The notes under the pieces were generated by a model. The model did no database searches and had not been told where the DNA came from. It saw only the letters and a program-made list of their open reading frames with translations. From the NCBI GenBank assembly GCA_048595745.1, contig CP184361.1: 64,000 bases of DNA; one strand, written 5' to 3'. Position 1 is the stretch's first letter. Every line of letters begins with the position of its first letter. Made by a program: the position numbers and the translations under genes. This stretch comes from Aquipseudomonas alcaligenes_A. Lineage in GTDB: Bacteria; Pseudomonadota; Gammaproteobacteria; Pseudomonadales; Pseudomonadaceae. Below are positions 6,611 through 15,085 of the stretch, piece by piece.

Positions 6611-8953
6611 ATGAAGACCGACGCGAAAGTGGTGCACCTGAACAAGGTTGCGCCCGAGCAATCGCCTACTTCTCCAGCAGGAAGGCTTCCCGTGGCCCTC
6701 ATTCAGGTACGTGACAAGGCAGCCCAGCAGCTGAAGCTGAGCTTGCAGGGTTTGTTCGACAATGCTGACGACACGCTTTTCGAGATGGCGGATCGTGCGG
6801 CCAGCAACGCCGAGCAGAATGCGTTTTTCGAGGCGATGCGTGATCTGCGTCTGAAGCGCAAGACCATCGAGCGAGGTTTCCTGCAGCGAGTCTTCGAGAG
6901 CTTCGCCACACTGAATCAGTACGAAATTGGGACGCCTGCGCCGCAGCTCGGCAATGTGTCTTTCGAGAGCCTCTCGCTGGTTCAGGATGATGTCCTGGAG
7001 GAGTCGGTGGCCCTAGACGCCATGGTTTCTCGCGTAATGAGTCGTGATGGCACCGCCCTTGGCCACCTCACCACCCGTCTCAATGCGGTTATCAGTAGGA
7101 AGCTCGAAGACAAAACCAACCCGCTGGGCCCGCGTCTGCTTTGCGAGCAGTTCCTTGCCGCCTGCGAGGGGCTCGGGGTGGAGATCCGGGTCAAGCTGAT
7201 CATTCTCAAGCTTTTCGAAAAGCACGTGCTGGGCGATCTCGATCAGCTTTATGCCGATGCCAACCAGCAGCTGGTCGAGGCTGGTGTGTTGCCGGAGCTG
7301 AAATCCGCGCCGCCGGCCCGCCGTCAGCCAGGGCGGTCGCCGTCCGCTGCTGCGCGTACCTCGCGTGAGGACGGGGCTGAGTCAAGAGGCGTCGCCGCTG
7401 CGGGTTATGCCGACGAGGGCGTCCAGGAGGTCTTCGGCGCCCTGCAGGAGCTGCTGTCGCAGGTGCGTGGCAGTGCCGTGCTGCCGCGGCGCGAGGTTCC
7501 TGCCGATGCCGTGCCGATTTCCAGTAATGACCTGATGCGCCTGCTGTCGCACCTGCAACAGCATTTCCCGGTCGGTGCCCAGCAGGTCAGCGACGATTAT
7601 GACCTGCGCAACCAGCTCGAGGGCCTGCTGACCCGCGTCAGTGCCAAGAGTGGCAAGGCACGCGTGGTGGGTGAAGTCGATGAGGATGTGATCAATCTGG
7701 TGGCGATGCTGTTCGAGTTCATCCTCGATGATCGTACGCTGCCGGATTCGCTCAAGGCCTTGATTGGTCGGCTGCAGATCCCGATGCTCAAGGTTGCGGT
7801 GCTGGACAAGACCTTCTTCAGCCGCGGCAGTCATCCGGCCCGCCGCCTGCTCAACGAAATTGCATCTGCCGCCCTGGGCTGGAATGCCCAGGGCGACGAG
7901 CAGCGTGATGCCTTGTACCAGCGCATCGAGCAGGTCGTGCAGCGGCTGCTCAACGATTTCACCGATGATCCGGCGATCTTCTCCGACGTGCTCGCCGAGT
8001 TCATTGCCTTCACCGGTGACGAGAAGCGTCGCAGCGAGCTGCTCGAGCAGCGCACCCGTGACGCCGAGGAAGGTCGCGCCAAGGCCGAGCTGGCGCGCCA
8101 GCAGGTCGAACAGGCACTCAATTCGCGTCTGCTCGGCAAGGTTCTGCCCGAGGTGGTGGTGCGCCTGCTGCAGGAGGGCTGGAGCAAGGTGCTGCAGCTG
8201 ACCTGCCTGAAGCATGGTGCCGAATCCGCCGAGTGGGTATCCGCCTTGGCGGTAATGGACGACCTGATCTGGAGCGTCGAGCCCCACGAGTCGCCGGAAG
8301 ACCGTCTGCGCCTGTTGGAGCTGGTGCCGAGCCTGCTCAAGTCGTTGCGCGACGGCCTGGCCAGTGCGGCCATCGACCCCTTCGTTACCAGCGAATTCTT
8401 CAGCAAGCTGGAGAGCGTGCATGTGCAGGTCTTCCAGCGCTTCAAGCGGGAGATCGTCGAACCTCAGCCCGTGCCGCCGAGCGAGGTGGCCGCCGAGGTG
8501 CAGTTCGACAGCGTCGCCGAGTTGGGCGCGGGTCCCCTGCTGGAACTGCCGCCGCAGGAGATGGAGGAGATCGTCGAAGCGCCTGCCATGGTCGAGGTGG
8601 TCGAGGAGATCGTTCTGTTGGCGCCCGGCGAGAATCGCCAGCAAGAGCCGGAGGCCAGCCTGCCGGACGATGATGAGGCCCTGCACAAAGTGGACGAGCT
8701 CCGCGTCGGCAGCTGGGTGGAAATCCAGGAAGACGAGGAACACAAGCTGCGCGGCAAGCTGGCGGCCATCATCAAGCCGACCGGCAAGTACATCTTCGTC
8801 AACCGCACTGGCATGAAGGTGATGGAGAAGACCCGCATGGGCCTGGCGGTGGAGTTCCGCCGTGGTGCCATTCGCCTGCTCGATGATGCCCTGCTGTTCG
8901 ATCGTGCCCTGGAGTCGGTGATCGGTAACCTGCGCAAGCTCAAGGGCGCCTGA
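6611..8953 (+). CDS. DUF1631 family protein, function unknown
   Basis: This is a 780-residue protein of the DUF1631 family, found next to nadC and ampD in pseudomonads. No enzymatic motif is visible. The N-terminal half is predicted helical, with a low-complexity Pro/Arg/Ser linker around residues 235-265. A charged, possibly coiled-coil stretch follows near 475-505 (ELLEQRTRDAEEGRAKAEL), and an acidic Glu/Pro/Val-rich linker lies about 615-690. The last 90 residues (VGSWVEIQEDEEHKLRGKLAAI...) form a compact beta-rich domain reminiscent of a PilZ-like barrel, although the RxxxR signature is not obvious. No signal peptide or membrane span is present, so it is probably cytoplasmic. A terminator follows. 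Confidence 0.85.
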   Translation: MKTDAKVVHLNKVAPEQSPTSPAGRLPVALIQVRDKAAQQLKLSLQGLFDNADDTLFEMADRAASNAEQNAFFEAMRDLRLKRKTIERGFLQRVFESFATLNQYEIGTPAPQLGNVSFESLSLVQDDVLEESVALDAMVSRVMSRDGTALGHLTTRLNAVISRKLEDKTNPLGPRLLCEQFLAACEGLGVEIRVKLIILKLFEKHVLGDLDQLYADANQQLVEAGVLPELKSAPPARRQPGRSPSAAARTSREDGAESRGVAAAGYADEGVQEVFGALQELLSQVRGSAVLPRREVPADAVPISSNDLMRLLSHLQQHFPVGAQQVSDDYDLRNQLEGLLTRVSAKSGKARVVGEVDEDVINLVAMLFEFILDDRTLPDSLKALIGRLQIPMLKVAVLDKTFFSRGSHPARRLLNEIASAALGWNAQGDEQRDALYQRIEQVVQRLLNDFTDDPAIFSDVLAEFIAFTGDEKRRSELLEQRTRDAEEGRAKAELARQQVEQALNSRLLGKVLPEVVVRLLQEGWSKVLQLTCLKHGAESAEWVSALAVMDDLIWSVEPHESPEDRLRLLELVPSLLKSLRDGLASAAIDPFVTSEFFSKLESVHVQVFQRFKREIVEPQPVPPSEVAAEVQFDSVAELGAGPLLELPPQEMEEIVEAPAMVEVVEEIVLLAPGENRQQEPEASLPDDDEALHKVDELRVGSWVEIQEDEEHKLRGKLAAIIKPTGKYIFVNRTGMKVMEKTRMGLAVEFRRGAIRLLDDALLFDRALESVIGNLRKLKGA

Positions 8954-8971
8954 GGCGCTGTTGCCTGGAAG

Positions 8972-8997
8972 CGCCCGGCCCTGTGCCGGGCGTTTTC
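8972..8997 (+). terminator. Rho-independent terminator after the DUF1631 gene
   Basis: An 8-bp GC stem (CGCCCGGC / GCCGGGCG, 8972-8979 with 8985-8992) is followed by TTTTCGTT. It isolates the DUF1631 gene from ampD. Confidence 0.85.
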
Positions 8998-9044
8998 GTT
9001 AGCGCACTTCTGCTAGAGTGGCGGCCAGTCATCAAGGAGCCCTT

Positions 9045-9608
9045 ATGTGGCTGGACCCTGCCAGCGGCTGGTGTGACGGCGTGCGTCACTGCCCCTCGCC
9101 GAATTTCAACGAGCGCCCGCAAGGGGAGGTGTCCCTGCTGGTGCTGCATAATATCAGTCTGCCGCCGGGGCAGTTCGGCACCGGCAAGGTGCAGCAGTTC
9201 TTCCAGAACCAGCTGCCGGTGGACGAGCATCCCTACTTCGCCGGCATCGCCCAGCTGACCGTATCTGCGCACTTCCTTATCGAGCGCGATGGCGGTGTGA
9301 TCCAGTTTGTGTCGTGCAACCAGCGCGCCTGGCACGCCGGGGTATCGCGCTTTGGCGAGCGGGAGAACTGCAATGACTTCTCCATCGGGATCGAACTGGA
9401 AGGCACCGACGAGATGCCATTCGAAGACGCCCAGTACCGGGCCTTGGTCGAGCTGACCCAGGTGCTGTTGGATGCCTATCCTGAAATGAGCGCCGAGCGC
9501 ATCTGTGGTCACAGCGATATCGCGCCGGGGCGCAAGACCGACCCCGGCCCCTGTTTCGACTGGGCGCGCCTGCGCGCCGCCCTGCAGCATGAGGAGAGTG
9601 GAAGATGA
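9045..9608 (+). CDS. ampD: 1,6-anhydro-N-acetylmuramyl-L-alanine amidase AmpD
   Basis: AmpD is a cytoplasmic zinc amidase that strips the peptide from anhydromuropeptides during cell-wall recycling. Its loss de-represses AmpC beta-lactamase in many gram-negative bacteria. The ATG at 9045 follows AAGGAG (9034-9039) and gives 187 aa. Zinc ligands are visible as His35 (VLHNIS), His156 (CGHSDIAPG) and Asp166 (KTDPGP), with the expected spacing. It overlaps ampE by 4 bp (ATGA), so ampDE is an operon. An upstream ATG at 9018 is rejected because it lacks a ribosome site and precedes the conserved N-terminus. Confidence 0.96.
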   Translation: MWLDPASGWCDGVRHCPSPNFNERPQGEVSLLVLHNISLPPGQFGTGKVQQFFQNQLPVDEHPYFAGIAQLTVSAHFLIERDGGVIQFVSCNQRAWHAGVSRFGERENCNDFSIGIELEGTDEMPFEDAQYRALVELTQVLLDAYPEMSAERICGHSDIAPGRKTDPGPCFDWARLRAALQHEESGR

Positions 9609-10426
9609 ACTTTCTGGTGTTGTTGCTGGTGCTGTGGGTGGAGAAGTTTTCCGCCGGGCGCTTGCGCATCCAGCAGGACGGCCCCTGGCTGCAGTGGCTG
9701 ACGGCCAGTTCGGGGCGCTCGCCCTGGTCCACCCTGGCCCTGGCGGTGTTGCTGCCCGTGGCCCTGCTCGGGTTGCTGGTGCTCGCGCTCGAGCCGCTGG
9801 CCTACGGCTGGCTGTTGTTGCCGGTGCATCTGCTGGTGCTGGTCTACAGCCTGGGACGCGGCGATCTGCTGGCGGAGCTGGGGCCATTTCGCGACGCCTG
9901 GCGCCGGGGTGATGAGCAGGCCGCTCTGCATGTGGCCGAGCGTGATCTGGGGCTGGTGGCCGATGCCGAGGCCGAGTTGCTCGAACGCGTGCGTGCCTAC
10001 GAGCTGTGGCAGGCCTACCAGGGCTTTTTCGCGGTGATCTTCTGGTACGCGTTGCTTGGGCCGCTGCCGGCGCTGGCCTATCGCCTGCTGGCGCTGACCG
10101 CGGAGCGGGCGAGCGATACGGCGGTGGCCGAGCGCGCGGCGCAGCTGCGGCATGCCATGGACTGGCTGCCGGTGCGGGTGCTGGCGGCCAGTTTTGCCCT
10201 GGTTGGCAATTTCTCCGCCGTCAGCCATGCGGTGCTGCATGACCTGCTCGCCTGGGATATCCCCGCCGCGCAACTGGTGGCTCGTGCCGGTGTCGCCGCT
10301 GCCGAGGTGGGCGAGGCGCAGCCCGGTGAGGCGGGAGTCGCCAGCCTCGACGAACTGTGGCAGCTGCTGATCCGCGCCGCTGTACTCTGGTATGCCGCCT
10401 TCGCCGTGTGGATCCTGCTGCTCTAG
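9605..10426 (+). CDS. ampE: AmpE membrane protein
   Basis: AmpE is a 273-aa inner-membrane protein that accompanies ampD. The family is proposed to act as a sensor or transporter in beta-lactamase induction, but its biochemical role is unclear. Four or five hydrophobic stretches are visible: near residues 1-15, 45-65, 67-90, 140-165 and the last 20 residues. The conserved WAVxFW-like segment appears here as GFFAVIFWYALLGPLPALAYR. The stop at 10424-10426 directly abuts the stop of the convergent ROK kinase gene with no spacer. Confidence 0.93.
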   Translation: MNFLVLLLVLWVEKFSAGRLRIQQDGPWLQWLTASSGRSPWSTLALAVLLPVALLGLLVLALEPLAYGWLLLPVHLLVLVYSLGRGDLLAELGPFRDAWRRGDEQAALHVAERDLGLVADAEAELLERVRAYELWQAYQGFFAVIFWYALLGPLPALAYRLLALTAERASDTAVAERAAQLRHAMDWLPVRVLAASFALVGNFSAVSHAVLHDLLAWDIPAAQLVARAGVAAAEVGEAQPGEAGVASLDELWQLLIRAAVLWYAAFAVWILLL

Positions 10427-11320
10427 TTACTCGGGCCACAGCCAGGCGGCACCGCGCACGCCGCTGGAGTCGCCGTGGCGGGCCTGGACCAGGCGGGTGT
10501 TGACCTGGTCCGAGAACACATGGCGCACCAGCAGTGGCGGTACCTCGCGGTACAGCGCGGGGATGTTGGACAGGCCGCCGCCCAGCACTATCACGTGCGG
10601 GTCGAGGATGTTGATCACTGAGGCCAGCGCCCGCGCCAGCTGTTCACAGTACCGCGCCAGCGCCTGAGCTGCGGCGGGTTCGCCGCCCGCTGCCGCCGTT
10701 GCCAGCTCGCGTGCGTTCAGTCCCAGGTTGCTGCGGGCGGCCCAGCCGGGGCCACTGAGAAAGGTTTCGATGCAGTCGTCCAGGCCGCAGTAGCAGCGTC
10801 TGGCCGGGCCGTCGGTCGCGTTGCGCCAGGGCAGGGCATTGTGGCCCCACTCGCCGGCGATGGCGTTGGGGCCGTTCAGCAGCCGGCCATGGATGGCGAT
10901 ACCCCCGCCGACGCCGGTGCCCAGAATCACCCCGAAGACGCTGTCGGCACCGGCGCCGGCGCCATCGCTGGCCTCGGACAGGGTGAAGCAGTCGGCGTCG
11001 TTGGCCAGGCGTACCGGCCTCTCCAGCAGGCGCTCCAGGTCGCCCTGCAGGTCCTGGCCGATCAGACAGGTGGAGTTGGCGTTCTTGATTCGCCCGTGGT
11101 CCGGCGAGCGGGTGCCGGGAATGCCGACGCCGACGGTGCCGCTGGCACCCAACTCCATCTCTGCTGCCTGGACTAGACTCATGATGGTCAGAAGCGTGGA
11201 GTGGTAGTCACCCTGCGGGGTAGGCAATCGCCGCCGCAGCCGCTCTGTGGAGCCCTGCAGGGCAATGATTTCCGTCTTGGTACCACCCAGATCAATGCCG
11301 AAGCGAAGAGACATGCGCAT
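10427..11320 (-). CDS. ROK-family sugar kinase (fructokinase/N-acetylglucosamine kinase-like)
   Basis: This is a cytoplasmic ROK-family hexokinase-fold enzyme of 295-297 aa. It has the N-terminal phosphate loop FGIDLGGTKTE, the ATP/sugar-binding GTGVGGG segment, the Glu-His substrate motif GEWGHNALPW, and the ROK zinc site with cysteines in RRCYCGLDDCIE. The pattern is close to bacterial fructokinase (Mak). The substrate cannot be settled from sequence. Two starts are possible, 11320 (AAGG at good distance) or 11314. The gene lies between ampE and the chemoreceptor, adjacent in P. aeruginosa, so it is an insertion relative to that order. Confidence 0.88.
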   Translation of the reverse strand: MRMSLRFGIDLGGTKTEIIALQGSTERLRRRLPTPQGDYHSTLLTIMSLVQAAEMELGASGTVGVGIPGTRSPDHGRIKNANSTCLIGQDLQGDLERLLERPVRLANDADCFTLSEASDGAGAGADSVFGVILGTGVGGGIAIHGRLLNGPNAIAGEWGHNALPWRNATDGPARRCYCGLDDCIETFLSGPGWAARSNLGLNARELATAAAGGEPAAAQALARYCEQLARALASVINILDPHVIVLGGGLSNIPALYREVPPLLVRHVFSDQVNTRLVQARHGDSSGVRGAAWLWPE

Positions 11321-11495
11321 TCTTAACCTTAAGTTACACAGACCGGCGCCGATATCCGGTATACAAGCGGTGGGGGAGCTGTGCCTGGCAAATGGCCAGC
11401 CCCGCTAGAATTCAGAAAGCCACGACACCTTGCCGTTCAAGCGACCAGCCTTCTCCCGGCTGGCATACAACAATAATGGCAACAGGAGACGTCTA

Positions 11496-13526
11496 GTGAA
11501 TAGCGTGTTGTACCCTGCCATCGCGCTGATGAACCGCCTGAGCTTCGGCATGAAGTTCAGCCTGATCAGCGTGCTGTTCTTCCTGCCCATGCTGGTCACC
11601 AACTACTACTTGGTGCGCGAATCCTACGACGCCTTCGTCGATACGCGCACCGAGCTGCAGAGCCTGGAGCTGCTCAAGCAGAGCCAGAAGATGCGGCAGG
11701 AGCTGGAGCGGCTGAACGATCTCTACGAGATCAATGCGGTGCTCGGCCAGTCCGGCGAGGCGGACAAGCTCGCGGCACTGATCGCGCCTCTGGAAAAGAG
11801 TATCTCCGAGACCCTGAACGCCTTGACCTCGCCCAGCGATGACGCGCAGAAGATCGAGGAGTTCAATGCCCAGCGCGACGCCATCAAGGCGGCGCTCGAC
11901 GCGGTTGCTGCCGAGTCGTCGCTGCGCAGCAAGGCAGGTCTGGTGGTCAAGGCGCTGGACAACGCCGAAGTCTTCATCAAGTTCGTTGCCAGCCAGTCCG
12001 GCCTCAGCCAGGACAGCGACCTGACCGTGCGGCAGATGGCCGAGTTGCTGACCACGGCCACGCCGCCGGTGACCGAGGCGCTGAGCAAGGGGCGTGCACT
12101 GGGTTCTTACTCGCTCGGCCAAGGGATTCTCGGCTCTTCCGACAGCACCAAGCTCGACGAAATGCTCGCCCAGCTGGAGCAGTTGCACGCCGAGTACGGC
12201 TTCAAGCTGCAGAGTGCGCTGGATGGCAATGCGCGTGCGCGCAACGAGCTGAGCACGGCAGCCGAGGCCAGCCGTGCCTCGCTGACGGAGGTCAGCGGGG
12301 TACTGGAAGAGCAGCTGCTCATGGCCGACAGCCTGGACGCGCCGTGGCAGGGTTTCTTCGATCAGCTCAGCACCGCGATCGACAAGACCTACACCTTCAA
12401 CGACCAGATGCTTGGCTTCCTCGACCACGAGCTGAGCCAGCGTCTGGAGGGCAAGCGTACGCAGATGGTGCTGCTGGTGGTGGCCCTGGTGTCTGTGTTC
12501 CTCGCCATCGGTTACCTCTATGGCGCGTTCTACGTTTCCACCCGCGCCACCCTCAAGGGCTTTGGCAGCACGCTCAATAAGGTGGCTGCCGGGGATATGA
12601 CGGTGAGCGTCAACGTGCGCAGCCAGGACGAGCTGGGCGAGCTGGGCGAGGTTTTCAACGGCACCGTGGCGAAGATCCGCGACCTGATCGACCTGGTCGG
12701 CCAGACCGTGGTCGAGGTGGAGCGCCAGGCGGACCGCGTCGAGCTGGTGTCCGGCGAGAGCAGCCAGGCCGTGACTGCCCAGCGCGGGCAGATCGAGCAG
12801 GTCGCCACGGCAATGAACGAGATGTCCGCCACTGCCCAGGAGGTTGCGCGCAGCGCAGCTGCGGCGGTGAGCAGTGCGCAGAGCGTCAACGACGAGACGG
12901 TCAGCGGTCGCGCCATGGTCGAGTCGCAGGTTGGCAGCATCCAGCGTCTGGCCAGCGAGATCGACCAGTCGGTCGGTGTGATCAACCAGCTGGCGGCCGA
13001 CAGTGCGGCGATCAGCCAGGTGCTGGATGTGATCAAGGGTATCGCCGGACAGACCAACCTGCTGGCTCTGAATGCCGCCATCGAGGCCGCGCGTGCCGGG
13101 GAGCAGGGTCGCGGCTTCGCCGTGGTGGCCGACGAGGTGCGCAACCTGGCCAAGCGCACCCACCAGTCCACCGAGGAGATCGAGCAGATGATCGGTCGCC
13201 TGCAGAGCGGCGTGGGCGCCACCGTGACCGCCATGAACGGCAGCCACCAGATGGTGGAGAACACCGTCAACCAGTCGGCTCAGGTGCAGCAGGCGCTGGA
13301 GAATATCCTCGGCGCGGTCGGCATGATCGTCGACCAGAACCAGCAGATCGCCGCCGCCGCCGAGCAGCAGACCGCCGTGGCCCACGATATCGACATGAAC
13401 ATCGTCGAGATCAACCAGGCCGGCGAGCGCACCGCCGAAGGCGCGGTGCAGACCGAACAGGCCAGCCGCCAGCTGTCCGATCAGGTGGCGCGGCTCAAGG
13501 AGCTGATCAGCGCGTTCCGCGTCTGA
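11496..13526 (+). CDS. Methyl-accepting chemotaxis protein
   Basis: This is an inner-membrane chemoreceptor of 676 aa. The GTG at 11496 follows AGGAG (11484-11488), and an upstream ATG frame is rejected. TM1 is near residues 17-36 and a long periplasmic helical sensor runs to about 322. TM2 follows near 324-346, then a HAMP domain, methylation helices and the conserved signalling tip (AGQTNLLALNAAIEAARAGE, about 515-535). No C-terminal CheR-binding pentapeptide is seen; the protein ends ISAFRV. The periplasmic sequence is of helical-bundle type and the ligand is unknown. It corresponds in position to the chemoreceptor near ampE in P. aeruginosa. Confidence 0.93.
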   Translation: MNSVLYPAIALMNRLSFGMKFSLISVLFFLPMLVTNYYLVRESYDAFVDTRTELQSLELLKQSQKMRQELERLNDLYEINAVLGQSGEADKLAALIAPLEKSISETLNALTSPSDDAQKIEEFNAQRDAIKAALDAVAAESSLRSKAGLVVKALDNAEVFIKFVASQSGLSQDSDLTVRQMAELLTTATPPVTEALSKGRALGSYSLGQGILGSSDSTKLDEMLAQLEQLHAEYGFKLQSALDGNARARNELSTAAEASRASLTEVSGVLEEQLLMADSLDAPWQGFFDQLSTAIDKTYTFNDQMLGFLDHELSQRLEGKRTQMVLLVVALVSVFLAIGYLYGAFYVSTRATLKGFGSTLNKVAAGDMTVSVNVRSQDELGELGEVFNGTVAKIRDLIDLVGQTVVEVERQADRVELVSGESSQAVTAQRGQIEQVATAMNEMSATAQEVARSAAAAVSSAQSVNDETVSGRAMVESQVGSIQRLASEIDQSVGVINQLAADSAAISQVLDVIKGIAGQTNLLALNAAIEAARAGEQGRGFAVVADEVRNLAKRTHQSTEEIEQMIGRLQSGVGATVTAMNGSHQMVENTVNQSAQVQQALENILGAVGMIVDQNQQIAAAAEQQTAVAHDIDMNIVEINQAGERTAEGAVQTEQASRQLSDQVARLKELISAFRV

Positions 13527-13544
13527 TAAGTCCTGTGCAATGTG

Positions 13545-13576
13545 CAAGGCCCGCCATTTGGCGGGCCTTGTTGTTT
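13545..13576. terminator. Terminator between the chemoreceptor gene and tatD
   Basis: A perfect 11-bp stem (CAAGGCCCGCC / GGCGGGCCTTG) with a 4-base loop is followed by TTGTTT on the plus strand. It sits between convergent genes. Confidence 0.82.
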
Positions 13577-13587
13577 CCAGGGCTACC

Positions 13588-14367
13588 TCAGTCCCAGCCG
13601 AACAGCTCGGCGGCATTGCGGCTGCTGACGGCGGCCAGCTCTTCAGGCGTCACCCCGCGCAGTTCGGCCAGTGCCGCGCAGATGTCCGGCAGGTGTTCGG
13701 GGCTGTTGCGCAGGCCGGGGTACATGGCCGGGGCCATGTCCGGCGCGTCCGTCTCCAGCACGATGGTATCGGCCGGCAACTGCGCCACCACCTTGCGCAG
13801 GCGCAGGGCCTGCGGCCAGGTTGGCGCGCCACCCAGGCCCAGCTTGAAGCCGAGGCGCAGGTACTCGCGGGCCTCCTCGTAACTGCCGGCGAAGGCGTGG
13901 ATGATGCCGCCGCGCTTGAGCCGGTGGCGCTTGAGCGTGGCAATGGTGGCGGCATGGGCGCGGCGTACATGCAGCAGGGCGGGCAGCTCGAACTCTGCCG
14001 CGAGCCTGAGTTGGGCCTCGAACAGCTCCTGCTGGCGCTGACGGTCGAGCGTTTCGATGAAGTAGTCCAGGCCGAATTCGCCGACCGCACACAGCCGCGG
14101 GTGGTCGGCCAGGCGCTGCAGCCAGGCGTGCAGCTCGTCCAGGTGCTCGGGGCGGTGCTGGTCGAGGTAGACCGGATGCAGGCCGAAGGCGGCATACAGG
14201 CCGTCGTGTGCCTGCACCAGGTCCCATAGGCGCTGCCAGTTGGCCTGGTACACGCCGAGCACCACCAGTTTCTCCACACCCAGCTCGCGGCTGCGCTGCA
14301 GCAACTCGGCGCGATCGGCGTCGAATTCGGGAAAGTCGAGGTGGGTGTGGGTGTCGATCAGGCGCAT
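13588..14367 (-). CDS. tatD: TatD-family metal-dependent hydrolase/deoxyribonuclease
   Basis: This is a TIM-barrel metal-dependent hydrolase of the TatD family (259 aa, cytoplasmic). Members are 3'-5' exonucleases or amidohydrolase-like enzymes. Metal-binding motifs are in order: DTHTHLD at residues 5-11, FGLHP, VGEFGLDY with the catalytic Glu, LLHVRRA (His), IIHAFAGS (His) and LETDAP (Asp). It belongs to the general TatD group rather than clearly to TatD proper, so the symbol is by family. It follows the response-regulator gene on the same strand after a 43-bp gap. Confidence 0.85.
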   Translation of the reverse strand: MRLIDTHTHLDFPEFDADRAELLQRSRELGVEKLVVLGVYQANWQRLWDLVQAHDGLYAAFGLHPVYLDQHRPEHLDELHAWLQRLADHPRLCAVGEFGLDYFIETLDRQRQQELFEAQLRLAAEFELPALLHVRRAHAATIATLKRHRLKRGGIIHAFAGSYEEAREYLRLGFKLGLGGAPTWPQALRLRKVVAQLPADTIVLETDAPDMAPAMYPGLRNSPEHLPDICAALAELRGVTPEELAAVSSRNAAELFGWD

Positions 14368-14410
14368 GGGCGCAGCATCGGCGATTTGCCGGCCCTGCGC
14401 CAGCCCTGCC

Positions 14411-15085
14411 TCAGGCCCGCTCGGCCATCGCCGCCAGGGCTACCGAGGTGGCGGCGGTGCGGGTTTCCACGCCGAGCTTCACGTAGACGTGCTCCAGGTG
14501 CTTGTTCACCGTGCGCGGCGACAGGCCGAGGATGTCGCCGATGTCGCGGTTGGTCTTGCCGCAGGCGACCCAGCGCAGCACCTCGACCTCGCGTTCGGTG
14601 AGCTGGAAACGCGCCGAGAGGGTGGCCTGGGCCGGTGCGTCGTTGAGGGTCGGCGCGGCGGCCGGGGTCTGCCTGGCAGCCTGGATCAGGCGGGCGGTGC
14701 GCAGGTGCGCGCCGACCCGCGCCAACACCTCGTCGGTCTGGATCGGTTTGGTCACGTAGTCGCTGCCGCCGGCGGCGAAGCCTTCCACCACGTGCTCGCT
14801 GTCGGTCAGCGCGGTCATGAACAGTACCGGGATATCGGCGCTTTCCGGCGCGGCCTTGATTCGTCGGCAGGTCTCGAAGCCGTCCAGGCCGGGCATCATC
14901 GCATCGAGCAGGATCAGGTCGGGACGCCGGCGCTGGATGCGGTTCAGTGCGCTCTGTCCGTCCAGTGCCACCAGCACCATGTAGCCCTGGGCGTCGAGGG
15001 CGTCGGAGAGCAGGGCGAGGTTGTCCGGCGTGTCGTCGACGATCAGCACGGTGCCGCGCTCAGCAAGCGGCGTGGCTGCATTCAT
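14411..15085 (-). CDS. LuxR/FixJ-type response regulator
   Basis: This is a 224-aa two-domain response regulator. The receiver domain (about residues 10-125) has the acidic pair in IVDDTPDN, the phospho-acceptor Asp near residue 60 (LLDAMMPGLDGF), the switch Thr (FMTAL) and Lys (TKP). After a Pro/Ala-rich linker comes a LuxR-type helix-turn-helix (LTEREVEVLRWVACGKTNRD, about 165-220). The start lies inside the end of the sensor-kinase gene (26-bp overlap), so the two form one translationally coupled operon. It is the obvious candidate to activate the divergent amide-transport operon, and I propose the TACGTCA-N5-CGTA motifs as its sites. Confidence 0.93.
   Translation of the reverse strand: MNAATPLAERGTVLIVDDTPDNLALLSDALDAQGYMVLVALDGQSALNRIQRRRPDLILLDAMMPGLDGFETCRRIKAAPESADIPVLFMTALTDSEHVVEGFAAGGSDYVTKPIQTDEVLARVGAHLRTARLIQAARQTPAAAPTLNDAPAQATLSARFQLTEREVEVLRWVACGKTNRDIGDILGLSPRTVNKHLEHVYVKLGVETRTAATSVALAAMAERA

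Noticed and set aside
7382..8743. A 453-residue minus-strand frame opposite the DUF1631 gene
   Set aside because: It shows only compositional bias typical of antisense frames in GC-rich DNA.
11493..13616. A 707-residue open frame on the minus strand opposite the chemoreceptor gene
   Set aside because: It is a codon-bias shadow of a clear chemoreceptor. Its translation is His/Leu/Gln-rich low-complexity sequence without any family motif, and no ribosome site or promoter belongs to it.
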